A DNA stretch of 64,000 nucleotides from Pseudeuparius sepicola (lineage: Eukaryota > Arthropoda > Insecta > Coleoptera > Anthribidae): the NCBI GenBank assembly GCA_963920635.1, contig OY987298.1, positions 19,749,647 through 19,813,646 of the forward strand, given 5' to 3'. This document shows positions 22,998-34,829 of this stretch, one piece after another; position 1 is the first letter of the stretch, and each line of letters starts with the position of its first letter. The notes below the pieces were generated by a model. The model did not search any database. It was not told the DNA's origin and saw only the letters and a program-made list of their open reading frames with translations. The translations under genes were made by a program, and so were the position numbers.

Positions 22998-23850
22998 CAC
23001 AGACCTATATATAGGATGATTTTTTTAGGTTTACCACCGCGATTTTCTCGCTCATTTCGCGGCCTACAAAAAAAAACGTAAGAAACAAAAATGTGACAAT
23101 TTTGTACAGCTAAGTGGTGCTGCAAAAGAAATCGGCATTCATGGCCAACTTTTCGCGCATTATTAAAAAAACCTCAAATTGAGCAAAACTATTAATGGCC
23201 GTGGAATGTTTATTTTGAGAGACAGAGGAAAACTTTTATATTGAAAATTGATGGCACTGAGAAGCTTTAACCACCCAGGTGCTCAGATAGTTTCAGAAAA
23301 TTACACAGGGTCTTCGGCTCTCTTGAGACCATGAAAATTTTTGTCGATTTTAGGTTTTTTTAGTACACCGCGAAAAGTTGGGTATGGAGGCCCATTCCTT
23401 TTTTAATGTTGCCTCGCTGACCAAAATTGCCATATTTTGTTTTCTTACATATTTTCTGTGCGGCCCAAAATAAGCGAGAAAATCGCTTAATAAGAAATAA
23501 ACAAAAAAAATTCATAGCCTCAAGAGAGCCGAAGACCCTGTGTAATTTTCTGAAACTATCTGAGTACCCTTTTGCATAAAGCTTCTTAGTGCCATCAATT
23601 TTCAATATATGTCTCATAAAATAAACATTCCACGACCATTAATAGCTTTGCTCAATTTGAGTTTTTTTTAATATTGCGCGACAAGTTGGCCATGGATGCC
23701 GATTTCTTTTGCAGCACCACTTAGATGTCCAAAATTTTTGTTTCTTACGTTTTTTTTTGTAGGCCGCAAAATGAGCGAGAAAATCGCGGTGGTAGACCTA
23801 AAAAAATCATCCTGTATAGCTAGCTTGGAAGCTATATGTATAGGTTTGTG
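22998..23850. mobile_element. Small CACAGA hairpin element split by a foldback
   Basis: CACAGACCTATATA at 22998 and ATATGTATAGGTTTGTG ending at 23850 are the two ends of a short palindrome akin to the 30-bp hairpins. Flanks are TTAAGGG and GTAAGGG (6 of 7 identical). The foldback 23012-23814 sits between them at a TA. Confidence 0.5.
23012..23814. mobile_element. Foldback element, TA target site
   Basis: Ends are (C/T)AGGATGATTTTTTTAGGT and ACCTAAAAAAATCATCCTG. Arms near 350 bp are inverted through blocks such as CGATTTTCTCGCTCATTT and TCTTCGGCTCTCTTGAG. No transposase remnant is recognised. Confidence 0.75.
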
Positions 23851-23859
23851 GTAAGGGTA

Positions 23860-26120
23860 ACTGTTTAGGTGGTGTCAGGTGTGGGGTAGGTGAACTAGCA
23901 TGAAATAAATGGCTTACACATTACATCCAGAATGTCAATGAGCTATTTACAAACGAAAAATCAGTTTTTCCATAATTTTGCTTCTGTTGGTCCCCGGATC
24001 GTAGTTTGGAGAATTTTTTACCCTTGTAACCACAAACAATAGGTTCAAATTAATTATTTATATTTTTGATCCAAATAAAATTATATGCAACAATGGATTT
24101 CGGAAATGCCACAGTGCCATTATGTGCTTGGTAATGCTAACATTGTTAAAAAAAAATAATTTTTAAGTCCCTTTAATGACTTTTACTATTAAATATTTAT
24201 GGCTTTTCCATTTCTTATCCACAACCACAAAGTCCTACCGATCAAATCCAAATCATGCATATAGGATAGCCCTTCGTTTGTCTTGGATGATTTTTATGGT
24301 ATGGATAAAGAACACATTGTATAAAATCAGAGAATTTACAATTTACATGCTCTTAGCAGGTGCTCAACAAGAACCGAAGTAGATGCGAAAAAAAAATAGC
24401 ACCTACTTATGTCTGTGTGTAGGGAGCGCGACGTGTAAGTATATAACATTTTTTGTTGTCATTTCAAAGTGTTACGTTATTACAATACAAATAAATAATA
24501 CCATGTATGCATTAGGTACTGATTCTTGATTCAGTTTCATCATTACTTGTAATTTTCCTCTTTTATGTTTTATTCAACACATGGGTACGTTCGGTTGTTT
24601 TGTTTGCTGCATTTAATGATATGGTTGCCAGATCAAATCTTTGTTCCTAGATGAAAATTAACAGTTTTGTCGCATTTTAATTTTTCAGTGAATTAGATGT
24701 ATATCTTTTTCAGAAATCTTTTGCACATTCATACAGGTGCATGTAATTAAGGAGAACAGGAACGATAACGAAAATTACAAATTACTCACATAAGTTCCTA
24801 AATATCTATACATATTAATAACAAAAAACAATTGGATTACAAATAGATTAGTAATAAACATGGGAAATACCATTTTCGCATTTCTACCAGAGGTTCCAGA
24901 GGAAACCACAGATTTTGTCAAAAAAATAATAGGCAGTTTGTATGTGTACTTTTTATTTGCAGTGCATCCTTTTCAAAAGGGGTAATAAATGACATTCTTC
25001 TAGGTAGGTACGGCTGCGGCCAATTTGAACTTGCAATGTTTCTGAGAGGCCACCTGGCTACACGGGCGGTGTTGCCGGATGTCGCCGGGTCTCCCTCATT
25101 TCGGCATAGAGTTCAGACGGTCTTGCAAGTTCAAATTGGCCGCGACTGTACCTAGACTTAGAGATATGGATACAAGAAGTTCCATTTTTTTCACAATTGT
25201 AGAAAAAAGATACTAAGTAGGCACTAAATATTTGATTGCATATGTTCACAAATGCAAAGAATTGCAACCTCTCTGCGCCAAAATAGGTTTTGCCGTATTT
25301 TTAGACACGCGCATTTCCCGTTCCATAGCTCATTAAAACCAGATTGACTTGTTTACCGAAATCCGCCTTTTGACATTTGGGAGTATATCGACCCACGGGT
25401 TTTAGTGACGCAATAAAGAAAAATTATTATTATTTGGGGTATTTTTATCGTAGGTAATAAATCAGAGCGAAGGGGTTTCTTTACGCACGTTATGAAGTAG
25501 CACTTTATGGGCATTTAATAATCTCTAAAGAAAAAAATTGATGTATCAGATAATATTAAAACTCTAGATAGTCTCTTGCAATAAGAAATGTCTAATAATA
25601 ATTGGTCATTTTCAGCAGTTTGCTCAGCCATTGTTGGATCTTGCTGCCAACCCAAAGCCGAAGCTTAAAAAATACAAATTTATAGGCTACGCCAAGCTTA
25701 CGGATACTGGATATAGAAATGGAAGGTGTTTTGGATGAATTAACTTGCCATGAAGAAAGAGCTAATCCCAGAAAAGTAAACTTTTAGAATTATATGATAA
25801 TATCTAGAAAAATGAATATAAGCCATTTGGCTATTTGGCCATCAGCCATCACGTTGTTTAGTGAAAACCACGGCAATAGATTATACTGGCATAACAAGCG
25901 TCTCCGCGGTGACCAACGAACTGTAGACGCGCCGAAGAGCTTGGAACAATGAATAACATAACATATTTTCAATATTTTCTAATATAGGTAACCACTTTAC
26001 TAAATACATACATTGCGAAGAATAATTAAAAATTATTATATTCATGTACGTAGGTAAATTTAAAAGTACGAGCATACATCGACAATTAGTTCAAATATTC
26101 TTAACTTTTCGTTGTTATAG
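23860..26120. other. Intergenic DNA, mostly unassigned
   Basis: Apart from the hairpin at 25003-25157, no coding segment, RNA gene or terminal repeat was recognised. Confidence 0.4.
25003..25157. mobile_element. Hairpin MITE with GC-rich loop
   Basis: GGCCAATTTGAACTTGCAA on the left and TTGCAAGTTCAAATTGGCC on the right form perfect arms extended by imperfect TAGGTACGGC/GACTGTACCTA ends. The loop is about 80 bp and GC-rich. Confidence 0.6.
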
Positions 26121-26127
26121 ATAGGTA

Positions 26128-26733
26128 CACAGAAAATATACGCTACGCGGACAGAAGTGCCAGTAGCATTGGGCTCGTAAAATATGTATAGCACACCGAA
26201 AGTTGGTTTTGCCTTGCCCTAACAGATGGCGCTCGGATGCAGAATCGTTCGATTTTTAAAACCGTAAAATACCCTCCGATAAAAGTCACCGCTAGAGGCG
26301 CCAGCAGTCAACTGAAGAGCCTAACCGTGTTGCCGGTGGTTTAGGAATAAAGGTTTCATAAACGCTGTCTATGCTGGCGGCGGCTTTCAGTCATCAAAAT
26401 CTATTTCCGGGCAGACGGTCAGAGGCCTTGAACTATACGAAATAATACCTAATGGGAGCATAGCTATTTTATTATTTGCTTCGTCTTTGTAGAATGCGTG
26501 TGACGTATACTAACCTATACAGAGTGCTTCGGAGCCAATATTAATTATCCGATTAAAATATAGGAAGATGTTACAAATAATATAGGTTATTCGTATTTAA
26601 TTTACTAATTATACACTTAGTATACGGTAAATATTTGTTCTACAATGTAGAAAATATGTACAGGATGTCAATGATACCAACCCAGCAAACAAATCATCCG
26701 TGGCCAATGTCCGCGTAGCGTATATTTTCTGTG
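26128..26733. mobile_element. 606-bp element with perfect TIRs and 8-bp duplication
   Basis: The 26-bp terminal inverted repeats are exact; they begin CACAGAAAATATACGCTACG. The flanks are a perfect 8-bp duplication, GATAGGTA (26120-26127 and 26734-26741). No coding region is recognisable. The intact termini and duplication suggest recent insertion. It is probably hAT-type or related, judged from duplication length only. Confidence 0.85.
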
Positions 26734-26904
26734 GATAGGTACCTATATTATATGATATACTATAGTGGATCGAGTCTTTATGTTACCAATTAAAATCTAT
26801 CTAAAACTTATTTTTCCAGGTTAGTTTGTCTCTGCACAACCTAAAAAGCATATTTACTATTATTTTTGGAGCCCTGTGTACCGATGTGATATGAACTCGT
26901 TTAA

Positions 26905-27015
26905 AAGCTAAACCGGATTAAAGTAGAAAATAACCATAGAGAAATGAATTTCGATTTTATTGTCATTTTCTCTTGCTATTTTCTGTTTTAATCCGGTTTA
27001 ACTTTTAAATGAGTC
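26905..27015. repeat. Imperfect hairpin
   Basis: TAAAAGCTAAACCGGATTAA and TTAATCCGGTTTAACTTTTA are inverted around a loop of about 60 bp. It lies immediately left of the element 27029-28521. Confidence 0.55.
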
Positions 27016-27028
27016 TAAACAACATATA

Positions 27029-28521
27029 CAGGGTGTTTCTAAATTGCACCAAAATATTTTACAGGGTAATTCTCCCGTTAAAATTAAGGGGGGTCTTTAA
27101 TATAAATTTTTACTCAAAACCCCTCTTCCTCCCAGTTACACCCCTCCAAATATGCGGGGGTAAAATATTGTTTTTATTTATTTTCTCCACTATGGAAAGA
27201 GGTAAAAAGTTGAAATTTGATGGACCAGTTGCACTCATGGAAGACATTTTGTGACATTTTTCAACACTAAAGTGTGAGTGGATGGGGATGAAAAACCCAA
27301 CCCCTAAATTATTTTTCTCCACAATTTTTTAACGTGTCAAAATTTCAAAACCAAAAAATTGATTTGTAATGGACAAATGCGTTTAAAAACTTTTTAAACT
27401 CTTGTCTTTTTGTCCTAAACTTGACAGATTAAAAAAAAAACTTGTTGACACCCGCGCGACTTAACGCATGGTTAATGATTAATAATAATTTTATGAATCA
27501 GATAGTCTAGTAGGCTAATCTCAAACATCTAATTACTATTCTTAGATGTCATAACTAATTTGTGTTGTGACCCTTATAACAAAAAAATGGTGAACTTCAC
27601 AAATGAAGAAATGCGGGATATGCATTTTGTTATGGGCTCATGCGAAACTATTAGAAATACTCCCGGAATATTTCAAAGAATTCGGAATTCTATGGCCCGA
27701 AGAATAGAGTAGTGCATTTTAGCAGACGGGAAACATTTCGAGCATTTGTTGTTATTTTTAGAATTCATATTAAGTTGTTGTTATTATTTATAGTTGTTAA
27801 AGTTCTCAGATTTTTTATTTCCTTAGTTTTTTAGGTCTGTATCATCTCTCCCTAATATTTGTAATTAAAGTATTTTTGATAACTACCTACTTGTAAAATT
27901 ATTATTATTATTACAAAGAATTACTACTTATTATTAATACTATGTTTTCCTTTCACTAAAATTATGTCAAATTTAGAACCAAAACAAAAGATACCTAAAC
28001 GTTTTTAAACGCAGTAATTAGATGTTTGACATTAGCCTAAGATTACCTGATTCATAAAAGAATTTTTAACCATGCGTAAGTGGCGTGGGTGTCCACAAGT
28101 TTTATTTTTTTTCTGAAAAATCTGTCAAGTTTAGGACAAAAAAGACAAGAATTGAAAATGTTTTTAAACGCATTTGTCATTGTAAACCATTTTTTTTGTT
28201 TTGAAATTTGACACGTTAAAAAATTCTGGCAAAAAATAATTTAGGGGTTGGTTTTTTCATCCCCATCCACTTATACTTTAGGGTTGAAAAAATGTCACAA
28301 AATGTCATTCTATGAGTGCAACTGGTCCACCAAATTTCAACTTTCTACCTCTTTCCATAGTGGAGAAAAAAATAAAAACAATTTTTTACCCTCGCATATT
28401 TGGAGAGGTGTAACTCGGAGGGCGAGGGGTTTTGAGGAAAAATTTATATGAAAGACCCACCGTTAAATTTAACGGGAGAATCACCCTGTACAATATTTTG
28501 GTGCAGTTTAGAAACACCCTG
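27029..28521. mobile_element. Foldback element with internally deleted transposase
   Basis: Ends CAGGGTGTTTCTAAATTGCA and GTGCAGTTTAGAAACACCCTG-type, bordered by TA. Arms of about 450-500 bp are inverted (for example TTGACACGTTAAAAAATT and its reverse). The central part carries a short transposase relic. Arms differ at many positions, so the insertion is not recent. Confidence 0.85.
27587..27793 (+). pseudogene. Internally deleted DUF4817-type transposase
   Basis: An ATG opens the reading frame MVNFTNEEMRDMHFVMGSCE, a match in style to the N-terminus of the intact transposase at 44069-45154 (FTNEEQADIHFCYG). It then jumps directly to RIRNSMARRIE, a stop, and CILADGKHFEHLLLFLEF, the C-terminal tail. 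About 300 codons including all catalytic aspartates are deleted. The ATG side and the tail are still in the same frame, interrupted by a single TAG. Confidence 0.8.
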
Positions 28522-28529
28522 TATAATAG

Positions 28530-30390
28530 GTGCATTTACAATTTACACGTTCGTCACTAAAAATTTGCTATAGCAATTGCGATTTTATTATTAACACTTA
28601 ATTAAAAAACCAAGTACATATAGTTATAGGGAATATCTGCAAATTATTTATTACAAAAGTGTCCACTTATGCAGTATGAAATTAAATTATGTTTTTTGAA
28701 GCTTAGCTTTTTTTCTTTTTTATACGCTAGAATTTCTTTGTTGTTTCGTTTATTGTTTATAATATTGTTTAACTCTCATAATCATAAATTATAAACAATT
28801 TTAGAGAGCACATCTGCCCGATGTGTTTGGCAGCTAAATTCTATGCAGTATTTGTTTTCCTTAAATAATATAATTTCATCAAGAGTTCTGCTCATTAACA
28901 CCTATTCTATTTTAATTAAAAATTTAGCCACCATAATATTGGGGTACGAAACAATGTACCCCCATTACTCGCGCACCCGAAATATTATGAAAACACTACT
29001 AACTCCGCGGACCACAGCTCGGCCGGCTCGACTAAATTCTCTGTCTCTCTCTAAGGCTGATCTACAACTCGACGGACAGCGGCTGCCGCGCGGCGATGCC
29101 GCGGCCTACCCACCAGTTTATTTATCACCGTGGTGAAAACACTCAAACGAATTTCAGTATAACTACCTAGACAGGTACAGAAGAAACTTGATGGTCGCTT
29201 CTTCTTACACTAATTAAACAAACTTGATTACGGTAAAAAAATTATTTTTGCATAATATACATAATATCAGTAAGTATAGTCTTTCTATAGTCACTGATAA
29301 TATCCTTGTTTATGGATATCTACTCTAGTTAGTCACTGACATAAGGGCACGCCAGGAAAACAGTAATAGGTACAGGGGACAAATTTTGCAAAAATCAAGT
29401 TGCCCAGCTGTTTTTTTGGTACATTTTAATAGAAGAAAATTAGTAGACAATGACTGGGCCTCTTTAATTTTTGGCGCCAACTGTTGCTTGTATCCAGTAT
29501 TATTGCTCTCATATACTGTTTAAGGATTGAAATGGCCGTCAAATAAGACAATAATTATGCTTTTGTAAGCTATAAAAATTTGTTTAAAATCCATATAAAG
29601 TCCTTAAATAGCCTCTAAAATATTTTCTCTAGAAAAAAAAATAGAGAGAAGTACCTACTTCATTCGTTTAAATTAGCTAGACTCTGTCCCATGAGCTGGC
29701 GTCACTGTCTCAATAGGGAAGCGCGGGTGTGCGTGCGCGCGATCCTTGAGTTGCTGTCCTTTGTGCATATTACCACACTAAGAACTAAACTATCGCAGAA
29801 TAAATGGGCTATATTTTCAGTGTTCCTACAATAATAGGCTCCTCAAAATTTATTGAAATGCATATTTTACAAACGAGCTAACCTCTTTTTGCAGGATATT
29901 ATGTTGCCCTCTTTTTAAGCGTCAAGTGCAGGGGTTCTCGAACGTTCTTTCAACTAAAATCTGACGGTTCTAAAAGAATATCCTACTGTGTATGAAATAA
30001 ATGAGTGCGATTTCATTTAGTTTGAATATGCCTTCACGTAACCCGGTGCGTGGACACCTGCATTGTAAACCACAACCTATATATCTTGCGGAAAAAATAT
30101 ATCTGCCTGTCTAAAAGGACCTTGCATTTTTTAGACGATTACGTATCACGTTTCCGCTATATTCCGAATAGATTGGATAAGAATTTTTTACAATGCAGAA
30201 AATATCACGCGTTATGTAGAAATGGCAAACATATGATTGTCTAAAAACTGTTACAATAGGTCATAGGGAATTTTATGTTTTCTACTGCTTCATGGATATT
30301 ATTTTGTCGTTTTCTGTCTACAGTCTACAGACTGTATAAGAGTAGTAAATTCCAGTTAACTAAACGGATATAGTTTCATATCCATATAGG
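28530..30390. other. Intergenic DNA with a moderately GC-rich patch
   Basis: No terminal repeats or coding families were recognised. About 28975-29125 is richer in GC than its surroundings and has a short open frame without recognisable domains. Confidence 0.35.
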
Positions 30391-30399
30391 ATATAAGAT

Positions 30400-32100
30400 C
30401 AGTGGCGCACCCAGGACTTGTTTGTGGGAGGGGCACAGTATGCTTATGTTTTGATGGTGTCGGGTACAACGATAAAGGAGGCGGCGAAACCGAGCTGAGA
30501 AAGAAAAAAATACATTTTTATTTACTTAGCCACACAATGTACCGCGGGGCCCCTCCTGTTGGGGTAGGGGCAGGGCCGAAGCTAAGGGGGCTGGGCGGGC
30601 AGAATTTGTTTTGCCCGCTCTCGAAATATCCTCCAAACATAAAAATAAGAGAGTGTACGGATAAAAAATAAAATATATTTTTGAATTCTTAAAAATAGAT
30701 GCATCCGCCTAATAATTTTTTATTTGTAATGGTGGTTTGTTTTTAATTTGTGATTATTTAATAACTTATGCTAATACAATATCTATAGTGGCAAAAAATG
30801 TATATTTCCTGTTATTTTTTAATAATAAATTATATTTTCAGTTGAACACTATATCACTTCCGTAACTCAATAATAAGAAGGGCAGGTTTCATGTTTCAAT
30901 ACGGAGTTGAAATGCGAGGGTTTGTTGCACGGTTTGACCATTGTATAGTCTAAGGTTTGACCTGGACCAACACTAATTAAAGACCTGTGCATAGCGCTGT
31001 TTCAAGCGATCACCACTGGCGCCACACGACGAAACAAATTTACACGGTGGTTTTAGTTAAAACACCATTGTTGCAGAATCTTTTATAAAATGAAAACATG
31101 CAAATATGCCTGTTACAACGAAGTTAATATTCAAAATAAAATAAAATATTTGTTTGTTAGGTCCCTCTAATTTGACAAGTTCACATGGCATATTTCCATA
31201 CATTTTCTTAAGAAAAGCGAGTCGAAAAAACCGAGAAAGAGTATTTGGTACCTTTTGGTTTGAAATGAAGTCTATGGCTAGTTGTAGTGTAAGTAAGCAT
31301 AAAACTCATTAGATTTTTCAGTGTCTTCTTTGTATGGAGGACTATTGGTTCGCTTTGAAGCTATAACCAAATTTTCTATTTTCATTCCCGTATACATTAC
31401 AAAATGCTCTTCCAAAATAATATCTATAATTTTCGCTTCTTCAGCTGGTTGATCAGATCATACCATAATTCCAAAATAGTGTTTATTCTTCTGCAATTCA
31501 CCTAATGGTCTGTGCATACCATTTTCTTCATGTGCGCGAAAATTTCATGTTATCACAAACAAATGTACCTCAAAAAGCCGTATTAATAGGATAAAACTGC
31601 CAAATACTGGAAGCAAAGACAATTCGTTACCGTAAAAAGAAGGTAAATCGTAACAAAGCTGGATATTTAAAATTCGGGAGATTTTAAACGTCAGAAACTG
31701 ACCTTCCAATGACCACAGAATACCCCCCTATAACCTATAATAAGTCGTTCTTTTTTTGTCGAGTATCGCCACCCCAGTCCGCAAACAACAAGGAAATATG
31801 ACATCATGCTCGGGTCTTTAATACACTGTCGGTCCAGGTTTGACCATAGATTATGGATGGGTTGACATTACAGTTTTACAGTTTTAAAAGCAGTACTTGT
31901 CAACATTTGTCAACAGCATTCGTCACGAGAAAATGTAGGTACTATGTATATCTTATCCATCTTAAAAAATAAAATACATATTGTGCCTTATCATCCTAAC
32001 TAAGAATTATACCTGCCTCGAGTTTTGGTCCTAGTTAAGGGCCTGGGGGGGGGGGGGGGGGGGCACGTGCCCCAGTGCCACCCCCTTGGGTGCGCCACTG
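30400..32100. mobile_element. hAT-type element, 1.7 kb, perfect 8-bp duplication
   Basis: CAGTGGCGCACCCAGG starts the element and TTGGGTGCGCCACTG ends it, flanked by TATAAGAT on both sides (30392-30399, 32101-32108). A long G-run lies inside the right end. Inside, about 30940-30995 and 31805-31860 are inverted copies (GGTTTGACC blocks), so a second foldback of about 920 bp is nested within. No hAT transposase is present; one decayed reading frame of unknown origin lies at 31278-31532. Confidence 0.9.
31278..31532 (-). pseudogene. Decayed coding fragment of unknown family
   Basis: The minus strand reads HEENGMHRPLGELQKNKHYF, a TGA stop a few codons later, then about 59 codons of protein-like sequence (including PAEEAKIIDIILEEHFVMYT and KIENLVIASKRTNSPPYKED) to a TAG. 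A plausible upstream extension (NMKFSR) needs a frameshift. Composition is unlike random AT-rich frames. I do not recognise the family: it is either an unfamiliar transposon protein or a captured host exon. Confidence 0.45.
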
Positions 32101-32401
32101 TATAAGATGGATATCAACCAAAGTTATATCAACCAATCCACGGGCGTAGCCAAGGAGGGGGTTTCGGGGGTTCAACCCCCCCCCCCGAAATAAGCAAAAT
32201 ATTACCTAATATTATACCGAAAAAATACGAGGAGTGAAGAGTTAAATTATTATTACGTTTGAATATATTATGTAGTAATAGTAGCGCCTAAGGCCATCTT
32301 TTGACGAGAGGCAGACGCAGTTGCAGCCGAACTATTTTGTATTGTAGGGACACTTTGCGTTGTTTCTCGATTATTCGCCACGCCCCTAGGTCGAAATGAG
32401 C

Positions 32402-32490
32402 GGAACTTTGTGGAAGTTCGTGGAAGTTTCTGGACGGCTACTGGGCTGCTATATAAGCGGCGCCGCGGCGCGTGACCGCGCTTACGGCAG
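32402..32490 (+). promoter_or_regulatory. Heat-shock-type promoter inside a hAT element
   Basis: In-phase 5-bp units GAA(32403) TTG TGGAA... continue as GAA, TCG, GAA, TTC and GAC at 32413, 32418, 32423, 32428 and 32433: four perfect and three one-mismatch heat-shock units in alternating orientation. TATATAAG lies at 32450-32457 and an initiator-like GCAGTATT near 32487, about 35 bp on. The following leader is purine-rich with repeated GTGAA, as in insect hsp70 leaders. Spacing of heat-shock element, TATA box and start fits an hsp70-type promoter. Heat inducibility is inferred. Confidence 0.65.
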
Positions 32491-32645
32491 TATTGTTCCA
32501 TGCGAACTCGAAGCGAATAAAAGTGAAAAGTGGTGAACGAATAGTGAAGAGAATTAAGTGTACCGTGTAAGTGAGTAATTTTAGTGCACTGTTATTCGAT
32601 GACCTTGTTAAGGATAGATACGTGAATCATTATTACTGTCGAAAA

Positions 32646-33066
32646 ATGGAGGGGAAAAAAAGGAAGGGTGATAAACCTAAAGGTATGAACTACTGGAAAA
32701 AGTGGTGTAGTCAAGGTCAAGGGGTTTCTAATAAAGAAACAAATTTGGATTTAGCTATCAAAGCTTCAGCTACCTTGCATGCTGATAAGAAGACTGCCTA
32801 CCCCGAAATCTAGTTTGGAATGCCTAGATATGTGCGATAAAAACCTTTATCCTAATATTTACACATTACTACATATCTTGGCTACCATTCCTGTATCCAC
32901 TGCTACCCCAGAAAGGTCTTTCTCGAGCCTAAGGAGACTGAAAAACTATTTACGAAACACTACAAGTGAAAACAGACTTAATGGTTTGGCTTTAATGAAC
33001 ATTCACTATGGAACAGAAATTCATGCAGATGAAGTAGTAAGAAAAAGCCGAAGATTTCTTCTTTAA
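32646..33066 (+). pseudogene. Internally deleted hAT transposase
   Basis: The frame opens with MEGKKRKGDKPKGMNYWKKW, a basic N-terminus, and stops at TAG 32811-32813. In another frame the sequence then reads ECLDMCDKNLYPNIYTLLHI and IPVSTATPERSFSSLRRLKN, the hAT C-terminal dimerisation domain (its ATPERSFS motif), to TAA at 33066. The central catalytic region is deleted and the two ends are out of frame, so no active enzyme is made. Its promoter and both termini are intact, so it could still be transcribed and moved in trans. Confidence 0.8.
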
Positions 33067-33133
33067 TGGTTTTAGATTTAGCGCAGAGGAACGAAATTAA
33101 TTTATCCATTTCATTTAAAGTTAAGAACTTTAT

Positions 33134-33502
33134 AAATATGTCGTAGTTTTTCGGATGAATATATAGATATTAAATTTCATGTAAGTATATTTTTGTTGTT
33201 TTATTTACTTCTCAAACTAAACCCCCCCCCAAAACTAAAACCTGGCTACGCCCGCGAATATGTCGTAGTTTTTCGGATGAATATATAGATATTAAATTTC
33301 ATGTAAGTCTATTTTTGTTGTTTTATTTACTTCTCAAACTAAACCCCCCCCCCCAAAACTAAATCCTGGCTACGCCCGTGAATATGTCGTAGTTTTTCGG
33401 ATGAATATATAGATATTAAATTTCATGTAAGTATATTTTTGTTGTTTTATTTACTTCTCAAACTAAACCCCCCCCCCCAAAACTAAATCCTGGCTACGCC
33501 CG
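33134..33502. repeat. Triplicated 123-bp hAT terminus
   Basis: Three tandem copies start AATATGTCGTAGTTTTTCGG at 33134, 33257 and 33380. Each ends with a C-run, AAAACTAAA and the terminal motif TGGCTACGCCCG. Copies differ by only a few bases. The target duplication follows the third copy only. Confidence 0.9.
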
Positions 33503-34039
33503 TGAACCAATCGCATTTTTCCGGTGTACGTTGACAATCAAGCTACCCTCGAATTAATTTTATTGTCAAATTATTTTCGCCGTTTATCAAAATATTCGTT
33601 CAGCAGCTATTACACGTAGAAAAAAATCGCTGTAAAACCCATATCCATGCTTGTTGTACAGGGTGGCTCACTAAAAATTGACACCCCCATAATTTGCTAG
33701 TTTTTGAGATTAGAAAAAAGTTAGTAATACCAAGTTTTTTGTGACCTATTGGACCTCATACAGAGTGTTCTAGAAAGACGTGGCGGACATAACTTATGTT
33801 TTTTTAAATGGAACACCTTGTGTATATTTTTCCCACCAACATACTACCAATGACTATAGAATTCTTTCTATAGTCACTGATACTACTTTTGTTACCGCAT
33901 TCTTTAGAATGCCCTAATTCTTCTGAACAGTTTTCATTAATACCATTTTTCTCTATTATCTTCCATTAAAAAGTTATTCTTCAAACTCGCATTAAAATTA
34001 AAACGTTAACCTGTGGACCCTGTGGTATGTTATGACCTG

Positions 34040-34553
34040 AGTAATATCAATTTGGCCTCACACCATAATACTTTCTGCGTCCCATTATAAATGTATAAAA
34101 TCAGTCACTATATCCTAAATAATAATAAAATAGTTAAATTAACAGAAAACACTCACAAAACACGAAAAATATAATACACGTTAACAATCACAGAAAGTGA
34201 CACACTGGGGTAAACAACGCAAACAATGCAGAGAGACTGAATGGGGCGTCGTTGCCGTGTTGGGCGATTTGAGGTGTCTGTTGACGATTATTAAATAATT
34301 AGCATACTATAATTACAGGGCAGTTTAGTTTTAGTTTAAAAATTGTCACATACAAGGAATAGCTATATTTGTTAAGTTAATGTTATGGGAAGTGGGTCTT
34401 CAGTCTTCATTTAATACCAGTATTGAAACCGTCTAATTTGAAATGGCATGCTGTAAACAATGGAGAACGTGGCATCACTCAAAAATATGTTGGCTTTGTT
34501 TATTTTTTGTTCCAACTCCCTCTATCCTTGGTTATTTCTCTGAGGTTGGAACT
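34040..34553 (+). repeat. Dispersed repeat ending CCTTGGTTATTTCTCTGAG, copy A
   Basis: Homologous to 41521-42182 (reversed) and 48810-49113. The shared right end reads ATCCTTGGTTATTTCTCTGAG. The left end is not defined. Non-coding. Confidence 0.6.
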
Positions 34554-34829
34554 TTTGTACCAACTGAAATCTCGTTTCTATTTTAAATGTTGACGATTTT
34601 ACGAGAAACAAACCCAAGTTTGGTTTGCCGCTAGCCACGGTTTTGCTACAAAAATCGGAATACGGTAACCGTTATCGGCGAACTCGATAGTCGACACCTG
34701 TTTTAGGAACCCATACCCTTATTAGCATTTCCCCGGTGGGAACCAAAAACCGCATTGTGAATATATGTATCGCCTAAGCCGAACCGATTGAATGAACCGG
34801 CGTGGTTTTTTTTCTCGTTATATATGTAA

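Larger units (their letters stand above)
32139..33504 (+). mobile_element. hAT-type element with heat-shock-like promoter
   Basis: Ends CACGGGCGTAGCCA and TGGCTACGCCCGTG, flanked by a perfect 8-bp duplication AACCAATC (32131-32138, 33505-33512). In order it holds a G/C-run next to the left end, a promoter at about 32402-32490, a splice-donor-like GTGTAAGTGAG near 32565, a transposase relic (32646-33066), and a terminal region present three times in tandem (33134-33502). It lies 30 bp right of another hAT element. Confidence 0.9.
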
